Source of the DNA: Pelosinus fermentans
Lineage (GTDB): Bacteria; Bacillota; Negativicutes; DSM-13327
NCBI GenBank assembly: GCA_002434245.1
Contig: DJJR01000051.1
Span: 1 to 57,481, forward strand
Length of the DNA: 57,481 nt
Direction of reading: 5' to 3'
Shown here in pieces: positions 24,136 to 34,722 of this stretch. The notes beneath the pieces were generated by a model that was not told the origin of the DNA, made no database searches, and saw only the letters and a program-made list of their open reading frames with translations. The position numbers and the translations under genes were made by a program. The number at the start of each line of letters is the position of its first letter. Position 1 is the stretch's first letter.

Positions 24136-24348
24136 ATGGAATTGGCACTTGTACTGATTTTTTTCCTCCTTATCCTTCTTCTTGACTTTCGAATTGTTCT
24201 TAAATGCAACAATCCTAAAGAAATTTATTTTTATGCCGCTGTCCTCGCATTAAGCTTTCCCATTCTTGTGCTGCGCACTCTGGGGGTAAAGCTTCCAGAC
24301 CCCAGCCTCTTTATTCTAGAAGCAGTAAGGTCATTTTTTTCGCTATAA
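24136..24348 (+). CDS. Small two-helix membrane protein of the ger operon
   Basis: A 70-residue protein with a first helix (LALVLIFFLLILLLDFRIVL) and a second one (FYAAVLALSFPILVLRTLGV). GGAGG lies 6 bases upstream of the ATG. It sits between the C and B subunit genes with 14- and 21-base gaps. Small D-type proteins with two transmembrane helices accompany some germinant receptors in Bacillus and modulate them. This one fits by size and place, though I see no direct sequence proof. Confidence 0.7.
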   Translation: MELALVLIFFLLILLLDFRIVLKCNNPKEIYFYAAVLALSFPILVLRTLGVKLPDPSLFILEAVRSFFSL

Positions 24349-24369
24349 ATTTAAAGCTTGGGAGGACAT

Positions 24370-25452
24370 ATGCAAATGGAAAGCATATCTGCGCGTAATA
24401 TCAGCTGCTTGCTTATTTTAACCATCCTATGCGGCACGGTAATTAGCGGCGTGTCGACTGCTGGACAGGATTTATGGATCGCGATCCTGTTCGCAGCCGC
24501 CCTCTTCATGCCCCTTATTTATATCTATTGCCGGATTTGCAGTCTGTTCCCAGGCAAAAATCTGTATGATATCATCCAGGTGTTGTTTGGCAAAAACCTA
24601 AGCTTTATGATGATCCTGCTTATGTCCTGCTATGCTTTGATGGTAAGTGCGTTAGTCTTACGCAATTTTGTGGAGTTTACTGTAGTTATTGCCTTGCAAG
24701 ATACGCCGCGAATACCGATCATGATCGCGCTGATTGTTGCCGCCACATATCTTACTCAAAGCGGTCCGCGGGTATTGGGAAGATGGTCACTCATTGTCTG
24801 TGTGCTCATCATCAGCAACATTGCGCTTACCATACTGCTGGCACTTGATACCATCGATATCACCAATCTCCAGCCAGTGCTGAATCACAGTCAGCGGGAT
24901 TTTGCAGTAAATGCCTTTGTTATCGGTTCCATAGCCATCGGCGAAACAGTATTGGTAATGACGATTTTCGGCAGCCTGAAACAGGGTGAAAGTCCTTACA
25001 AAGCCTATTTTGCCGGGGTTATTTGCGGGATTTGTGCCCTCATTTTTATTGTTTTGCGCAATCTTTTAATTTTGGGACCGGAGATGATACAAATCGCAAA
25101 ATTTACTTCCTATATGGCGGTCCGCATCATTCATTTCGGCAGCTTTTTTGAACGGCTGGAAAGTCTGATTTCCTTTAATCTAATTCTTTTGGGCTTAACC
25201 AAAATCGCGCTGTGTCTGGCTGCCGCTTCCCTGGGTATATCTAAGCTGTTAAAGATCGAAAATTCCACAAATCTGTTGTTGCCGGTATGCTTGCTTGTCC
25301 TGGCACTGTGCTCGGTTATCTTTAAAAACATGTTTGAAATGTTTGATTTTGCAGAGATTTATGCTTTCCTGGCCATTCCTTTCCAGTTCCTGATTCCATT
25401 GATTATTTGGCTAAGGGCGGAAATAAAAATGCGAAAGAAGCAATCCGCCTAA
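24370..25452 (+). CDS. gerB: Spore germination receptor subunit B (GerB, permease-like)
   Basis: A 360-residue integral membrane protein with about ten helices and homology to the amino acid permease fold, as in GerAB, which forms the germinant pocket. It has the early region SISARNISCLLILTILCGTV, then PGKNLYDIIQ and GPRVLGRWSLI. The ATG at 24370 is chosen since GGGAGG lies just upstream; the next ATG (24376) has equally good spacing. Order A-C-small-B is one of the known ger operon layouts. Confidence 0.9.
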   Translation: MQMESISARNISCLLILTILCGTVISGVSTAGQDLWIAILFAAALFMPLIYIYCRICSLFPGKNLYDIIQVLFGKNLSFMMILLMSCYALMVSALVLRNFVEFTVVIALQDTPRIPIMIALIVAATYLTQSGPRVLGRWSLIVCVLIISNIALTILLALDTIDITNLQPVLNHSQRDFAVNAFVIGSIAIGETVLVMTIFGSLKQGESPYKAYFAGVICGICALIFIVLRNLLILGPEMIQIAKFTSYMAVRIIHFGSFFERLESLISFNLILLGLTKIALCLAAASLGISKLLKIENSTNLLLPVCLLVLALCSVIFKNMFEMFDFAEIYAFLAIPFQFLIPLIIWLRAEIKMRKKQSA

Positions 25453-25558
25453 TAAAGGCCAACTGCTTCTTTCGTGCTGAACTTCCTTCCTCTCCGGCAG
25501 AGTTATTTCGGACAGTTGTGCCCAGCTTCGTCTCTACTTTCTCACTGACCGCTTGTCT

Positions 25559-25592
25559 ACACTGTTCTCAGGAGCACTGCCTAGAACAGTGT
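25559..25592. terminator. Hairpin between convergent ger and autotransporter genes
   Basis: ACACTGTTCT pairs perfectly with AGAACAGTGT around a 14-base loop. It lies between two converging genes and probably terminates one or both; no long T run is seen. Confidence 0.5.
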
Positions 25593-25630
25593 AATTTAGC
25601 GGCCCTTTCTAACAAACACAGTCTTGTCAT

Positions 25631-28102
25631 TCAGCGAAACTGTCCGCGCAGGCCAAGGTTGAGTTGCCAGCATTGGTCAAATTTGCCGCCGTTAGCCCGT
25701 GTGATATCCATATAAAGATTGGTATCATTGCGAAGCTGCGCAGTAACACCGGCCCCATAAGACCACCAGGACCCGCCCAGGCTTTCCTGCGCTGGGCTGC
25801 CGTTCAGGGTAAAGCCGATATCGCCGTCAAACTCTTTGACATAGGAAAGCTTGCCATAGGCAGTCATCGGTCGCCCCTCCTGCCTGATTTCACGCCCCAC
25901 GACTATACCCAGCCGGCCGAGAACCGAATGATAATCCTCCACCTTCACGGCAAGGCCGTTGGAAGCAGTAAAGCGCCCGCCGCTCTGGTGCCCCAAACTT
26001 AACTGTGCCTGCGGTTCCAGATACCACCCCTCTTTATTGACTTTGTCCTCGTACAGTCGCTGCCCTATTTCCAGCGAGAGCGAAGGACCACGGGTGCTCA
26101 GATCACCGTCAACCCAGGCGGAGGCAGTGTCAAGTACTTTGTAGTCACTGTTCATCCAGCCGTATTTAGCCACCAGGTCGGCATAGCGTCCGTCCGGGGC
26201 AACATAGGTCTGGTACAGCCCCACTGTCGTAGAATCGGCCGAGCCGCTCCCACGGCTATAGCTCTGGCCGGCCGAGCTGTAGCCGAGCATGCCGCCGGTA
26301 TAGACGGTGCCTCCATTGGTTTCCTGTTTATGGTCCAAGCCAACCTGGATGCCGCGATAGGACATGCCGTATCCGCTTACCATCCGTCCCGCCCCGACGG
26401 AAAAACGCCCGCCATAAACCCGAACCCAGGGTTCGCCCGCCACTTCACCCCGGCGCAAATCGCCAAGCCGCTGGTGCAGGGTTGCGGTTTCGGCATAATT
26501 CAGAAGTTGACCGCCACTAAAGGTGCTGAAGGAAGCCGAACCGCTGGAGGAGGTTTTGCCAGTTCCGATTAAATCCCAGGAACCGCTCTCATTCAGCTTC
26601 ACCCCATACGTATAACCGCCGTATTCTGTTTCACCGCTGAACCGGCCTGTCCCGCCACCAGTCTGAATGACGTCCCGGACGATTTCACTGCCGTCGGCAG
26701 CCGCAGTGGCATCATTGACAAAGCCTACCTGATAGGCGCCGGTGACATCGCCGGTTACGATTAGACGGTCGCTGGCTCCATCGGTGATGTTGGTGTTCAT
26801 GGCCAATTGTCCGCCACCGCTTAAATCGCCGTTAATAGTGAGGGTTTTATAGCCGTCACCGGCACTAAGAGTCAACCCACCCAGATTGTCGTGGCTGTAA
26901 CCGGTGCCCTGGCGCAGGAAGGCGATAGTGCCATCCTGCATGGCCAGCTTGCCGGCAACGGCTGCACCGTCCTCTACGATGGCCAGCGTGCCGCCGCTGT
27001 TGATTTTTACCGCAGCGCCAAAAGCGGTATTATCATTTGTAAGTACAGCATTTTGCTTGAGATATAGGGTGCCACCGTTCACGGTAGTGTCATAGGCGGC
27101 AGCGCCGCTATTTATTACCATTGCTGCCTGGTCATTGACTTCAGTCCTGTACGCTTGGCCGCCGCTGGCAATATATTGGCCGGAGGCGTTATAGAGTACC
27201 GTGTCGTTGGCTATGCCGTTGTCGCGAATCCATTGCTGCGCCGTATTGTTCAGCACGGTGTAACTGACAATGCCGCTGCCGAAAACCCCCTGATAGGAAT
27301 TATCGCTCAGTGTAGTGTTGCCAGCGGCGCCATGCACATATTGACTGGCATTATCATTCAGTGTACTGTTCTTAGCTGTACCGCCTTCAGTGATAAGCTG
27401 CCAGGAGCCATCATACAAGATGGTCTGATTGGCCGTTCCATAAAGATATTGACGAGAACTATCGTTCAGCGTGTTGTTGTTGGCGGTGCCATACACGTAT
27501 TGACTGGCAGCATCGTTCAGCTTAGTGCTCTTGACCATACCGCCTTCAACGACAAGCTGCCAGGAACTGCCATTCAAGGTGGTGTTATTGGCCGTGTCAA
27601 ATATGTATTGGGTGGCAGTATCGTTGAGCGTGGTGTTTTGGGCTATGCCTCCAGTCTCTATCCATTGGTAAGAATCACCGTTCAATAGGGTGCTGTCGGC
27701 TATGCCATATACGTACTGACAGGAACTATCGTTCAATATAGTCCTATTGGCGCTGCCGCCCTCATCTATCTGCTGAATGACTTGGTTATACAGAGTGGTA
27801 TTATTGACCGTACCGCCACTGGCGACCTGCTGAAATGATCTATCGTTTAATACAGTGTGATTGGTTGTACCATATACCTGTTGGCCTGCACTATCGCTCA
27901 GCGTGGTGTTATTGGCGATACCCTTCACATTTTGCAAGTCTCCGCCGTTAATGATTTGACCATCGACGCTCACGCCTTCGAGTACAATAATCTCCGCGGC
28001 ATAGGCTGGACTGTAGATCCAGTTGCTACAAAAACTTAGGGCAATTGTTACGACCAGCAAGCGGCCCTTGTTTTTTTTACTTTTCATTGTTTTCGTTTGC
28101 AT
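25631..28102 (-). CDS. Autotransporter adhesin (type Va secretion)
   Basis: An 823-residue protein. It has a long signal peptide (about 1-36, ending SPAYAA). The passenger of degenerate 15-20-residue repeats (NTTLNDSAGQ..Y.GTANNTTL, roughly 50-360) is predicted to form a beta helix, as in AIDA/pertactin. A pertactin-like junction follows, and a C-terminal autotransporter beta barrel (about 560-823) ends in LGLRGQFR. The domain secretes itself through the outer membrane. AAAGGGG lies 10 bases before the ATG. It directly follows an IscR-like Rrf2 regulator gene. The passenger suggests surface adhesion; the ligand is unknown. The last residue is R rather than F. Confidence 0.88.
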   Translation of the reverse strand: MQTKTMKSKKNKGRLLVVTIALSFCSNWIYSPAYAAEIIVLEGVSVDGQIINGGDLQNVKGIANNTTLSDSAGQQVYGTTNHTVLNDRSFQQVASGGTVNNTTLYNQVIQQIDEGGSANRTILNDSSCQYVYGIADSTLLNGDSYQWIETGGIAQNTTLNDTATQYIFDTANNTTLNGSSWQLVVEGGMVKSTKLNDAASQYVYGTANNNTLNDSSRQYLYGTANQTILYDGSWQLITEGGTAKNSTLNDNASQYVHGAAGNTTLSDNSYQGVFGSGIVSYTVLNNTAQQWIRDNGIANDTVLYNASGQYIASGGQAYRTEVNDQAAMVINSGAAAYDTTVNGGTLYLKQNAVLTNDNTAFGAAVKINSGGTLAIVEDGAAVAGKLAMQDGTIAFLRQGTGYSHDNLGGLTLSAGDGYKTLTINGDLSGGGQLAMNTNITDGASDRLIVTGDVTGAYQVGFVNDATAAADGSEIVRDVIQTGGGTGRFSGETEYGGYTYGVKLNESGSWDLIGTGKTSSSGSASFSTFSGGQLLNYAETATLHQRLGDLRRGEVAGEPWVRVYGGRFSVGAGRMVSGYGMSYRGIQVGLDHKQETNGGTVYTGGMLGYSSAGQSYSRGSGSADSTTVGLYQTYVAPDGRYADLVAKYGWMNSDYKVLDTASAWVDGDLSTRGPSLSLEIGQRLYEDKVNKEGWYLEPQAQLSLGHQSGGRFTASNGLAVKVEDYHSVLGRLGIVVGREIRQEGRPMTAYGKLSYVKEFDGDIGFTLNGSPAQESLGGSWWSYGAGVTAQLRNDTNLYMDITRANGGKFDQCWQLNLGLRGQFR

Positions 28103-28298
28103 TATTAGAATTCCCCTTTGATCAATCTGTTATTCTTTATTTGGAAAAAGCATTAATTAAATTCGTTTGACACCTCCTTCCCCATTGGATTTTGCGTTTA
28201 GATATGAGTCTAGACATCCCTACATTGCCTCTATTTTGAAAAAAGTTTTTTAAATAAACCTGAGTTGGTAAGTATAATATAATGCCGGCTTAATAGTT

Positions 28299-28724
28299 TC
28301 ATTCGCTATTTGCCCACTTCCCCAGTATTTCATCAATCCGCTTGCTTTTTAATGTGGCAATCATGTCACTCTGGAGCTCCGCTAAGATCGCGTTAACTGG
28401 ACATATCTGAGAGTGGCCGGAATGCCTGCTGCAAAATCCGTCCTCTTCCAGGCAACGATTAATACATATTTTTCCTTCCATAGCCTCAACAATATCGTTT
28501 AATGTAATATCAGAGGCTCTTTTTGCCAAACGGTAACCACCAACTGGCCCTTGAATTGAATCAATGTACCCTGATTGCTTGATTTTTCTTACAAGCTTAT
28601 TAACATATCCATTGGTAATACCCAACTGCTCGGCCATCTCCTTTGCGGTTACCACTTGATTATGATGCTGAGCCAGATAGATAATGATTCGGATGGCATA
28701 GTCTGTTGTAATTTGAAATCTCAT
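28299..28724 (-). CDS. Rrf2-family regulator with cysteine cluster
   Basis: A 141-residue Rrf2/IscR-type repressor with a winged helix (QITTDYAIRIIIYLAQHH at the start, EMAEQLGITNGYVNKLVRKI as recognition helices, then the GPVGGYRLAKRASDI wing). It has cysteines CINRC, C and C in the C-terminal third (about residues 89-113) where IscR holds its 2Fe-2S cluster. The start at 28724 is chosen for GGTGG upstream and because the family starts MRFQITTDYAI. It lies upstream of the autotransporter gene on the same strand. It may sense iron-sulfur status, oxygen or NO and control the autotransporter; this is inferred. Confidence 0.85.
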   Translation of the reverse strand: MRFQITTDYAIRIIIYLAQHHNQVVTAKEMAEQLGITNGYVNKLVRKIKQSGYIDSIQGPVGGYRLAKRASDITLNDIVEAMEGKICINRCLEEDGFCSRHSGHSQICPVNAILAELQSDMIATLKSKRIDEILGKWANSE

Positions 28725-28875
28725 AGGTTCCACCAAGCATTCAATCACAATAGTTATTGAATAATTATTTTTCAACAAGTGATTCTTTCACTTAAAATAT
28801 AACATCTACAAAATACCATTTCAATTGAGCATTCAGTATAAATAAACGAGGCTGAGATTATACATAGCTATATAA

Positions 28876-28922
28876 GCCCAAACAGAAGGCAGCGGAATAT
28901 ATCCGTTGCCTTCTGTTTGGGC
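28876..28922 (-). terminator. Strong hairpin after the PAS-PucR gene
   Basis: GCCCAAACAGAAGGCA pairs with TGCCTTCTGTTTGGGC, with further inner pairs and one wobble. The T run after it on the minus strand is weak. It begins 22 bases after the stop codon of the regulator. Confidence 0.65.
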
Positions 28923-28943
28923 TGCCCGCGTCTGCCTAATGCT

Positions 28944-31397
28944 TCATATCTCTTCACCACCGTACGCTTGCCGAAATTTAAGCGCCATCCCCAAAGTCAA
29001 TCTCGTCTCAAAACTATCCAAAGAAACTCCGAGCACAGCTTCTATGCGCTGCTTGCGGAACAGGATCGTCTGGCGGTGAACATAAAGCTGTTTGGCCACT
29101 GCTGTCAGATTGTCTGTATGCAATATGGTTTCCAGTGTATTTATTAACTCAGTCCCTTGAATACGGTCATATTCAATCAGCCGTCCTAGCGTTCGCTGCA
29201 CGAAATCCTTTCCCTGGCGACTGTTGAGCACAGCGGGAAAAAGCTGAAAAACACCAATATCTAGATAATGGTGAATTGTTTGCTTTGATGCCAGTTTTTG
29301 TCCCAGTTCCACGGCTAGTCGCGCCTGCTCATATACCTCAGCAAACTTCCAGAATGCTCCCAACTGAAACTCGGCAATCCCTATGCGACAAATGCTTCCC
29401 TGAAAGTCTTGTTCCACTAATTCCTGCCAGCGGACAGCTTTTGCAATTTCCTGCATTTTATCGGACTGCGCCTCCGGCCCAACAGGTGCTAAAAGGGCAA
29501 TTCCATCCTGGCTCTCCCAAGTAATCGTATTATGCGCCTCCGCCAATTTAAGCAAAAGCGAATCCACCATAGCCTGTTGTTCTTCACCTTGTTCACTTCC
29601 TAGGCCCGAGTGATTTTTATTACCGGCACATGGCTCCAATACCAGCAAATAACACAAAAAATCCTGCGCCAGGTTGAGCTTCACCGACCAGGCTTGATCC
29701 AACACTTCTTGTGAAGGTGCCAGTTTCCCTTCGGCAAGGCCATTTAGCAATTCACGCTGTCGACGTTTTTCATAGGTCGACTCAAGCAGTTCCTGCGTAC
29801 GGCGTTGATCCGTCGTGTCAGTCAAATAGCAGGCTGCTGTCGGTTGTTCCTGTTGCAGATAGCTTAACGGAGCAATACGAACATCAAAGCTTCTTCGTCC
29901 GCGACGTAGTTCCAGCGTATATTCGCCAAACTGCAGCTTGCTCTCGTTAATTGTGTAATCAATTGTCTTAAGCAGTTCCCTTGCCTGCTCTATCGGCAGC
30001 AGACCGGCAAGTTTCTGACCCGGCCAACTTGCTTCCGAATCCGCAGCCAATAATCCGTTATTATCAAAAACCTCGACTACTGTACCCTCAGAATTGACAA
30101 TCATCCCTGCCCCCGGCATCGTCCGCGAAAACTCCCGCAGCTGCAACAATGCCTGTCTCCAAGCTTCCTCAAGCGCTCGCTGTTTTGTAACATCTGTAAC
30201 TGTCCCGTAAATTTCAGCAGGCCGATCGATGGAATCGAGCCGCACATTTCCTTCCACCAATACCAGCCTTGTAGTACCATCAGGCAACAATAGACCAACT
30301 TCTATACTCAATCTTTCTTGTGCAGCCAACCATTCCAGATCCTCCCACTGGCGTAGCTGTTCTTCATCCCCGGGCGGCAGCCGCGACCATAAAATCTGTC
30401 GTCCCTTGGCAGCAAACTCTTCCCGATTAGTCGCATATAAATGCAGAAGACCATCTGAACAAGTAAAGCGGCCTGTTGCTAAATGCAAATACCAGCTGCC
30501 CGTGCGGCCAATTTTTTCGGCCTCGGTTAGTTGCCTTTTCATCTCCTGTTGTTCAGTCACATCCATGACAGCGGCAATAACTTTTTTTACTTGTCCGTCT
30601 GCCGACATAACCGGCCTATATTTTCCATAGGACCAGCAATCGCGCTCTTCGTCATCGGACTGGTATTGATCCATAAACTCCACCATTTGTCCTGTCAAGC
30701 ATCTAGCAAAAAGTTGCGCGTGCTTCTCACGGATTTGGGGATCGTCAGGCAATATGTCAAAAAAGTGTCGCCCTGCTGCAGTTGCCCGATCTATGTGGCG
30801 ATTGTCAGCAAAACGCTGATTGACTAAAAGAAAACGCCCGTTAGCATCTACACAACTGAGCATGCACGGTGCGGCGTCCCAGATGACCTGTAAAAACCGT
30901 TCACTATCTGCTAACTGCCGGCACACATCTGCCAAACCTTTCTGCTGGCCAAGACTGCGGCTGATGCCGACTAATTCCGCGCGGCCATCGGCACAGCGAA
31001 AAAGAGAACAGGCCACCTCGACCCACACGGTTGTCCCATCTCGATGCGGCTGTTCAACCACCTCGAAGAATTGAATTCCGCCGCTGTCAGCGTCAGCGGC
31101 TTGCTCCACCCACTCCGGCAATTTTTCGAGAATCCGCCGATAAGATGACGGGGCTAGCATCTCTTCCAAAGTCACGCCAATAAGCTCGTCCCGTTCATAG
31201 CCTCGCAAACGTTTTACTGATGAACTTGTATCAGTAAGCGTCAATGTTTCCACATCGATTCTCCATACTACCTGATTTAAGAGTTCTGTCATGACCTGAA
31301 GATACAATTCCTGCCGGCGCAGTACATCTTCTTGCCCCGCCCCTGCGCCGCAGTTTGTTTCCATTGTATGCATATACTGCCCTTCACTGCCTGCCAC
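28944..31397 (-). CDS. Multi-PAS regulator with PucR/CdaR-type helix-turn-helix
   Basis: An 817-residue regulator. Several PAS domains occupy roughly residues 30-540 (for example VVWRIDVETLTLTDTSSSVK, FLQVIWDAAPCMLSCVDANG, and the GTVTDVTKQRALEEAWRQAL end of a PAC motif). A middle region (about 580-740) follows. The C-terminus is the PucR/CdaR helix-turn-helix (LTAVAKQLYVHRQTILFRKQ, RIEAVLG). The GTG start at 31397 is taken because AAGGAGG is 8 bases upstream; the upstream in-frame GTG is too close to it. PAS domains suggest sensing of small ligands or redox state in the cytoplasm, as no transmembrane helix is visible. A promoter is at 31475-31503. The target genes are unknown. Confidence 0.85.
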   Translation of the reverse strand: MAGSEGQYMHTMETNCGAGAGQEDVLRRQELYLQVMTELLNQVVWRIDVETLTLTDTSSSVKRLRGYERDELIGVTLEEMLAPSSYRRILEKLPEWVEQAADADSGGIQFFEVVEQPHRDGTTVWVEVACSLFRCADGRAELVGISRSLGQQKGLADVCRQLADSERFLQVIWDAAPCMLSCVDANGRFLLVNQRFADNRHIDRATAAGRHFFDILPDDPQIREKHAQLFARCLTGQMVEFMDQYQSDDEERDCWSYGKYRPVMSADGQVKKVIAAVMDVTEQQEMKRQLTEAEKIGRTGSWYLHLATGRFTCSDGLLHLYATNREEFAAKGRQILWSRLPPGDEEQLRQWEDLEWLAAQERLSIEVGLLLPDGTTRLVLVEGNVRLDSIDRPAEIYGTVTDVTKQRALEEAWRQALLQLREFSRTMPGAGMIVNSEGTVVEVFDNNGLLAADSEASWPGQKLAGLLPIEQARELLKTIDYTINESKLQFGEYTLELRRGRRSFDVRIAPLSYLQQEQPTAACYLTDTTDQRRTQELLESTYEKRRQRELLNGLAEGKLAPSQEVLDQAWSVKLNLAQDFLCYLLVLEPCAGNKNHSGLGSEQGEEQQAMVDSLLLKLAEAHNTITWESQDGIALLAPVGPEAQSDKMQEIAKAVRWQELVEQDFQGSICRIGIAEFQLGAFWKFAEVYEQARLAVELGQKLASKQTIHHYLDIGVFQLFPAVLNSRQGKDFVQRTLGRLIEYDRIQGTELINTLETILHTDNLTAVAKQLYVHRQTILFRKQRIEAVLGVSLDSFETRLTLGMALKFRQAYGGEEI

Positions 31398-31474
31398 CCG
31401 CCACACCTCCTTATATAAATTCTTTACACATTAATCTACGATACCCATTTGCGAGCTATTAAATGTATCATTTC

Positions 31475-31503
31475 ATTATAGCTGAGGTTTTTATTGAGTT
31501 CAA
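31475..31503 (-). promoter_or_regulatory. Sigma-A promoter of the PAS-PucR gene
   Basis: TTGAAC (31498-31503) and TATAAT (31475-31480) are separated by 17 bases on the minus strand. Confidence 0.65.
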
Positions 31504-31908
31504 TTGTATCAGCTATATAGACTGAATGGATCAGAATTATACTGAACATATAAAACAGAATATTCTCAGGTAATAACAGATTCCTTCCAATATACAGTAT
31601 AATCCTAACAGCCCAAAATTATATCAGTAGTAGAATTGACGAGTTTACATTTTCTTTCTAACATTATATACAATGAGAATTTTGTCTAGAAAGGAAGAGT
31701 TCCGTGAAAGTACAAGACTATCCAAATATTCTCTTTCTCTTTGACTTTCAAAAAACACAGGTTTGTGCTTGAGCATGTTCAGACTAAGCTGAAAGAACTC
31801 CCAAGATGTATTTAACTCTTTTGCTCTCCTGTTTCTAGCCATTGACCACTACGACTTGGACATGTTTTAGCCTGTGAACTACGGCCATATGATACCATTT
31901 ATTACTGA
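31504..31908. other. Intergenic stretch with a possible fragment
   Basis: A 65-codon minus frame (31645-31842) begins MARNRRAKELNTSWEFFQLS, then LNMLKHK, which resembles the start of DUF6159-type membrane proteins (SW..F..SL..L...K). It lacks a ribosome site and the hydrophobic helices that should follow, so at most it is a 5' remnant. Nothing else is seen. Confidence 0.3.
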
Positions 31909-32163
31909 GGTAGTGGCCAATTCATCATTATTTTGTCCGGTCGGCTTCCTGGGCATAAGCTTTATGATTTAGCCAACCGACTCTCTTTTTTAATCCAACG
32001 AAAGGTCACACCTCCTCCGTCCTCCTCCATCCCTATTACTGTGTCCATCGGAGGAACCCGTCCCCAAAAAGACGATACTGCTTCAGTACTCATTGAGCGG
32101 GTGATAGAGCTGATGTATTCTAGCAAATTATTAACTAGCAGGGGAGACGTCCGAATTGGCTAA
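31909..32163 (+). pseudogene. C-terminal remnant of a GGDEF (diguanylate cyclase) domain
   Basis: The frame opens without a start and reads GSGQFIIILSGRLPGHKLYD, LANRLSFLI, then PITVSIGGTRPQKDDTASVL, IERVIELMYSSKL. The order LANRL..., then ITVSIG, then a helix ending in Y..K is the end of a GGDEF domain. The catalytic GGDEF itself is not present (GSGQF occupies its place). This fragment cannot make c-di-GMP. Confidence 0.68.
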
Positions 32164-32463
32164 AAGCTGTTTTTTCTATCCCTAGCTATTTTTGCACTGA
32201 GCGGAGTTGCTTCACAAGAAATCGGGGTTGATCCTGATCTATATCTCCATAAATTAGGTAGAATACAAATAGTTCCCGAAGATGACATTCGGGCGGCTGC
32301 AAATCATTTATATATTATTGCAAATACTTTATCGCAATCTGCTTATCAAAAGCTTCTGGCAGCCAGAGCTCGTTGGCGCTCTGAGCGATGGCAAGACATG
32401 AGTAATAAGCGCCAATCTCATGACATCACTGACCGCCTGGTCGTCACCGGCGCCGACACATAA
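32156..32463 (+). pseudogene. Small exported protein, frameshifted at its start
   Basis: From 32164 to TAA 32461-32463 the plus strand is open for 99 codons but has no start. It reads KLFFLSLAIFALSGVASQEI, a signal-peptide-like helix, then GVDPDLYLHKLGRIQIVPED, DIRAAANHLY and a basic RARWRSERWQ segment. A TTG at 32156 with AGGGGAG upstream would start it as LAK if one A were added to the run AAAA at 32162-32165, so a single-base loss killed the start. The protein family is unknown. It overlaps the end of the GGDEF remnant by 8 bases. Confidence 0.5.
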
Positions 32464-32544
32464 AATATCGACTTTAGCGAACGCCGGCTAACGAAACCTT
32501 CCAGGAAAAATTAAACCTATTATGGAAATGGGCAAGAAACCAAA

Positions 32545-32788
32545 ATGACTTATATCGTATTGCTTTTTCCTTTTTTGCACTTTTCTAATAGCGCTTTTCG
32601 CAATCCAAAACGGTATTCTGTACAAGTTTCCTTATTAAAGTGGACATTCATTTGATACGTCTTTAGTATTCGTTATTTGGGGAGCCGCTGCCATTGGATT
32701 CTTATTGGTATTTTCATTAAGCCAAGGCTGCAATTATATCGAGCTCAATCACACATTAGATAGTTGGAACAAAAAGTATAACAGTTAG
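32545..32788 (+). pseudogene. LapA-like (DUF1049) membrane protein remnant
   Basis: In mixed frames the plus strand reads MTYIVLLF, FALF, IALFAIQNG, VQVSLLKWTF, WGAAAIGFLLVFSLSQG and CNYIELNHTLDSWNKKYNS up to a TAG at 32786-32788. The two hydrophobic helices with the Q-N-x-x-x-V-x-V-S-L-L pattern between them are typical of LapA-domain proteins. At least two frameshifts and a stop break it. Confidence 0.6.
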
Positions 32789-33248
32789 ACACCTTAACAC
32801 AAAGCAGCAGTAGTGAGATTAGCATTCAAGAGACTACGGCTGATAGAAATCTGCATCCCAACCTTCCAATGCTCAACAACTATCTTAGATCGAATCGCAC
32901 ATAATGACTCACATAAAGAAACGAGGGTGTCAATGGCCTTTAAAGTCAATGATACCCTCTTATGAGATTTTATAGTTAACATAGTTTTAAATGCTAATTT
33001 AACGGCGGTAAAGGCAGCATTCTATGAAGCTGCTAACTGAAGGCAAAGGCATTGGGCTTGATGTGCCGAGGTCTAATACATCGCTTGCAATTGCAAAGCT
33101 GCTCATGTTAATTTATTCATCTACAGCGCGAACAATTATATCGGTAGCAGAATTGAAGGTGTATTATAGAAACATCAGGACACAACTTTTTGCAGCGTAC
33201 CGATATTTCTATTACTCCAAACATTAGTGTATTTTTTTCCTATTCGAA
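32789..33248. other. Intergenic stretch, nothing firm
   Basis: Contains an imperfect hairpin around 32921-32962 (AGGGTGTCA/TGATACCCT), perhaps a terminator. A short plus frame (33024-33227) lacks a ribosome site and likeness. No gene is supported. Confidence 0.4.
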
Positions 33249-34503
<1,255 letters not shown>

Positions 34504-34722
34504 TAATCTTGTTGCAAAGAGAATGCTGTACCCAATTTATGTTATGCTCATAATTACAAAATGTGATTATGTCAATGAGGGAATTTGTTTATTTATGCAA
34601 CTTTATTATGGATGATGGATACAGATATTAAATATCGTTATTATAAGAGGAATAGAGACTGATGTCCTATTCCTCTTTTGTTGTTTGAAAAGAGAGTTTG
34701 CTATAACAATTTTTGATGCGCC

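Noticed and set aside
27155..27688. Plus-strand 177-codon frame inside the autotransporter gene
   Set aside because: It is a shadow produced by the repetitive passenger region; the minus-strand gene has signal peptide, barrel and ribosome site.
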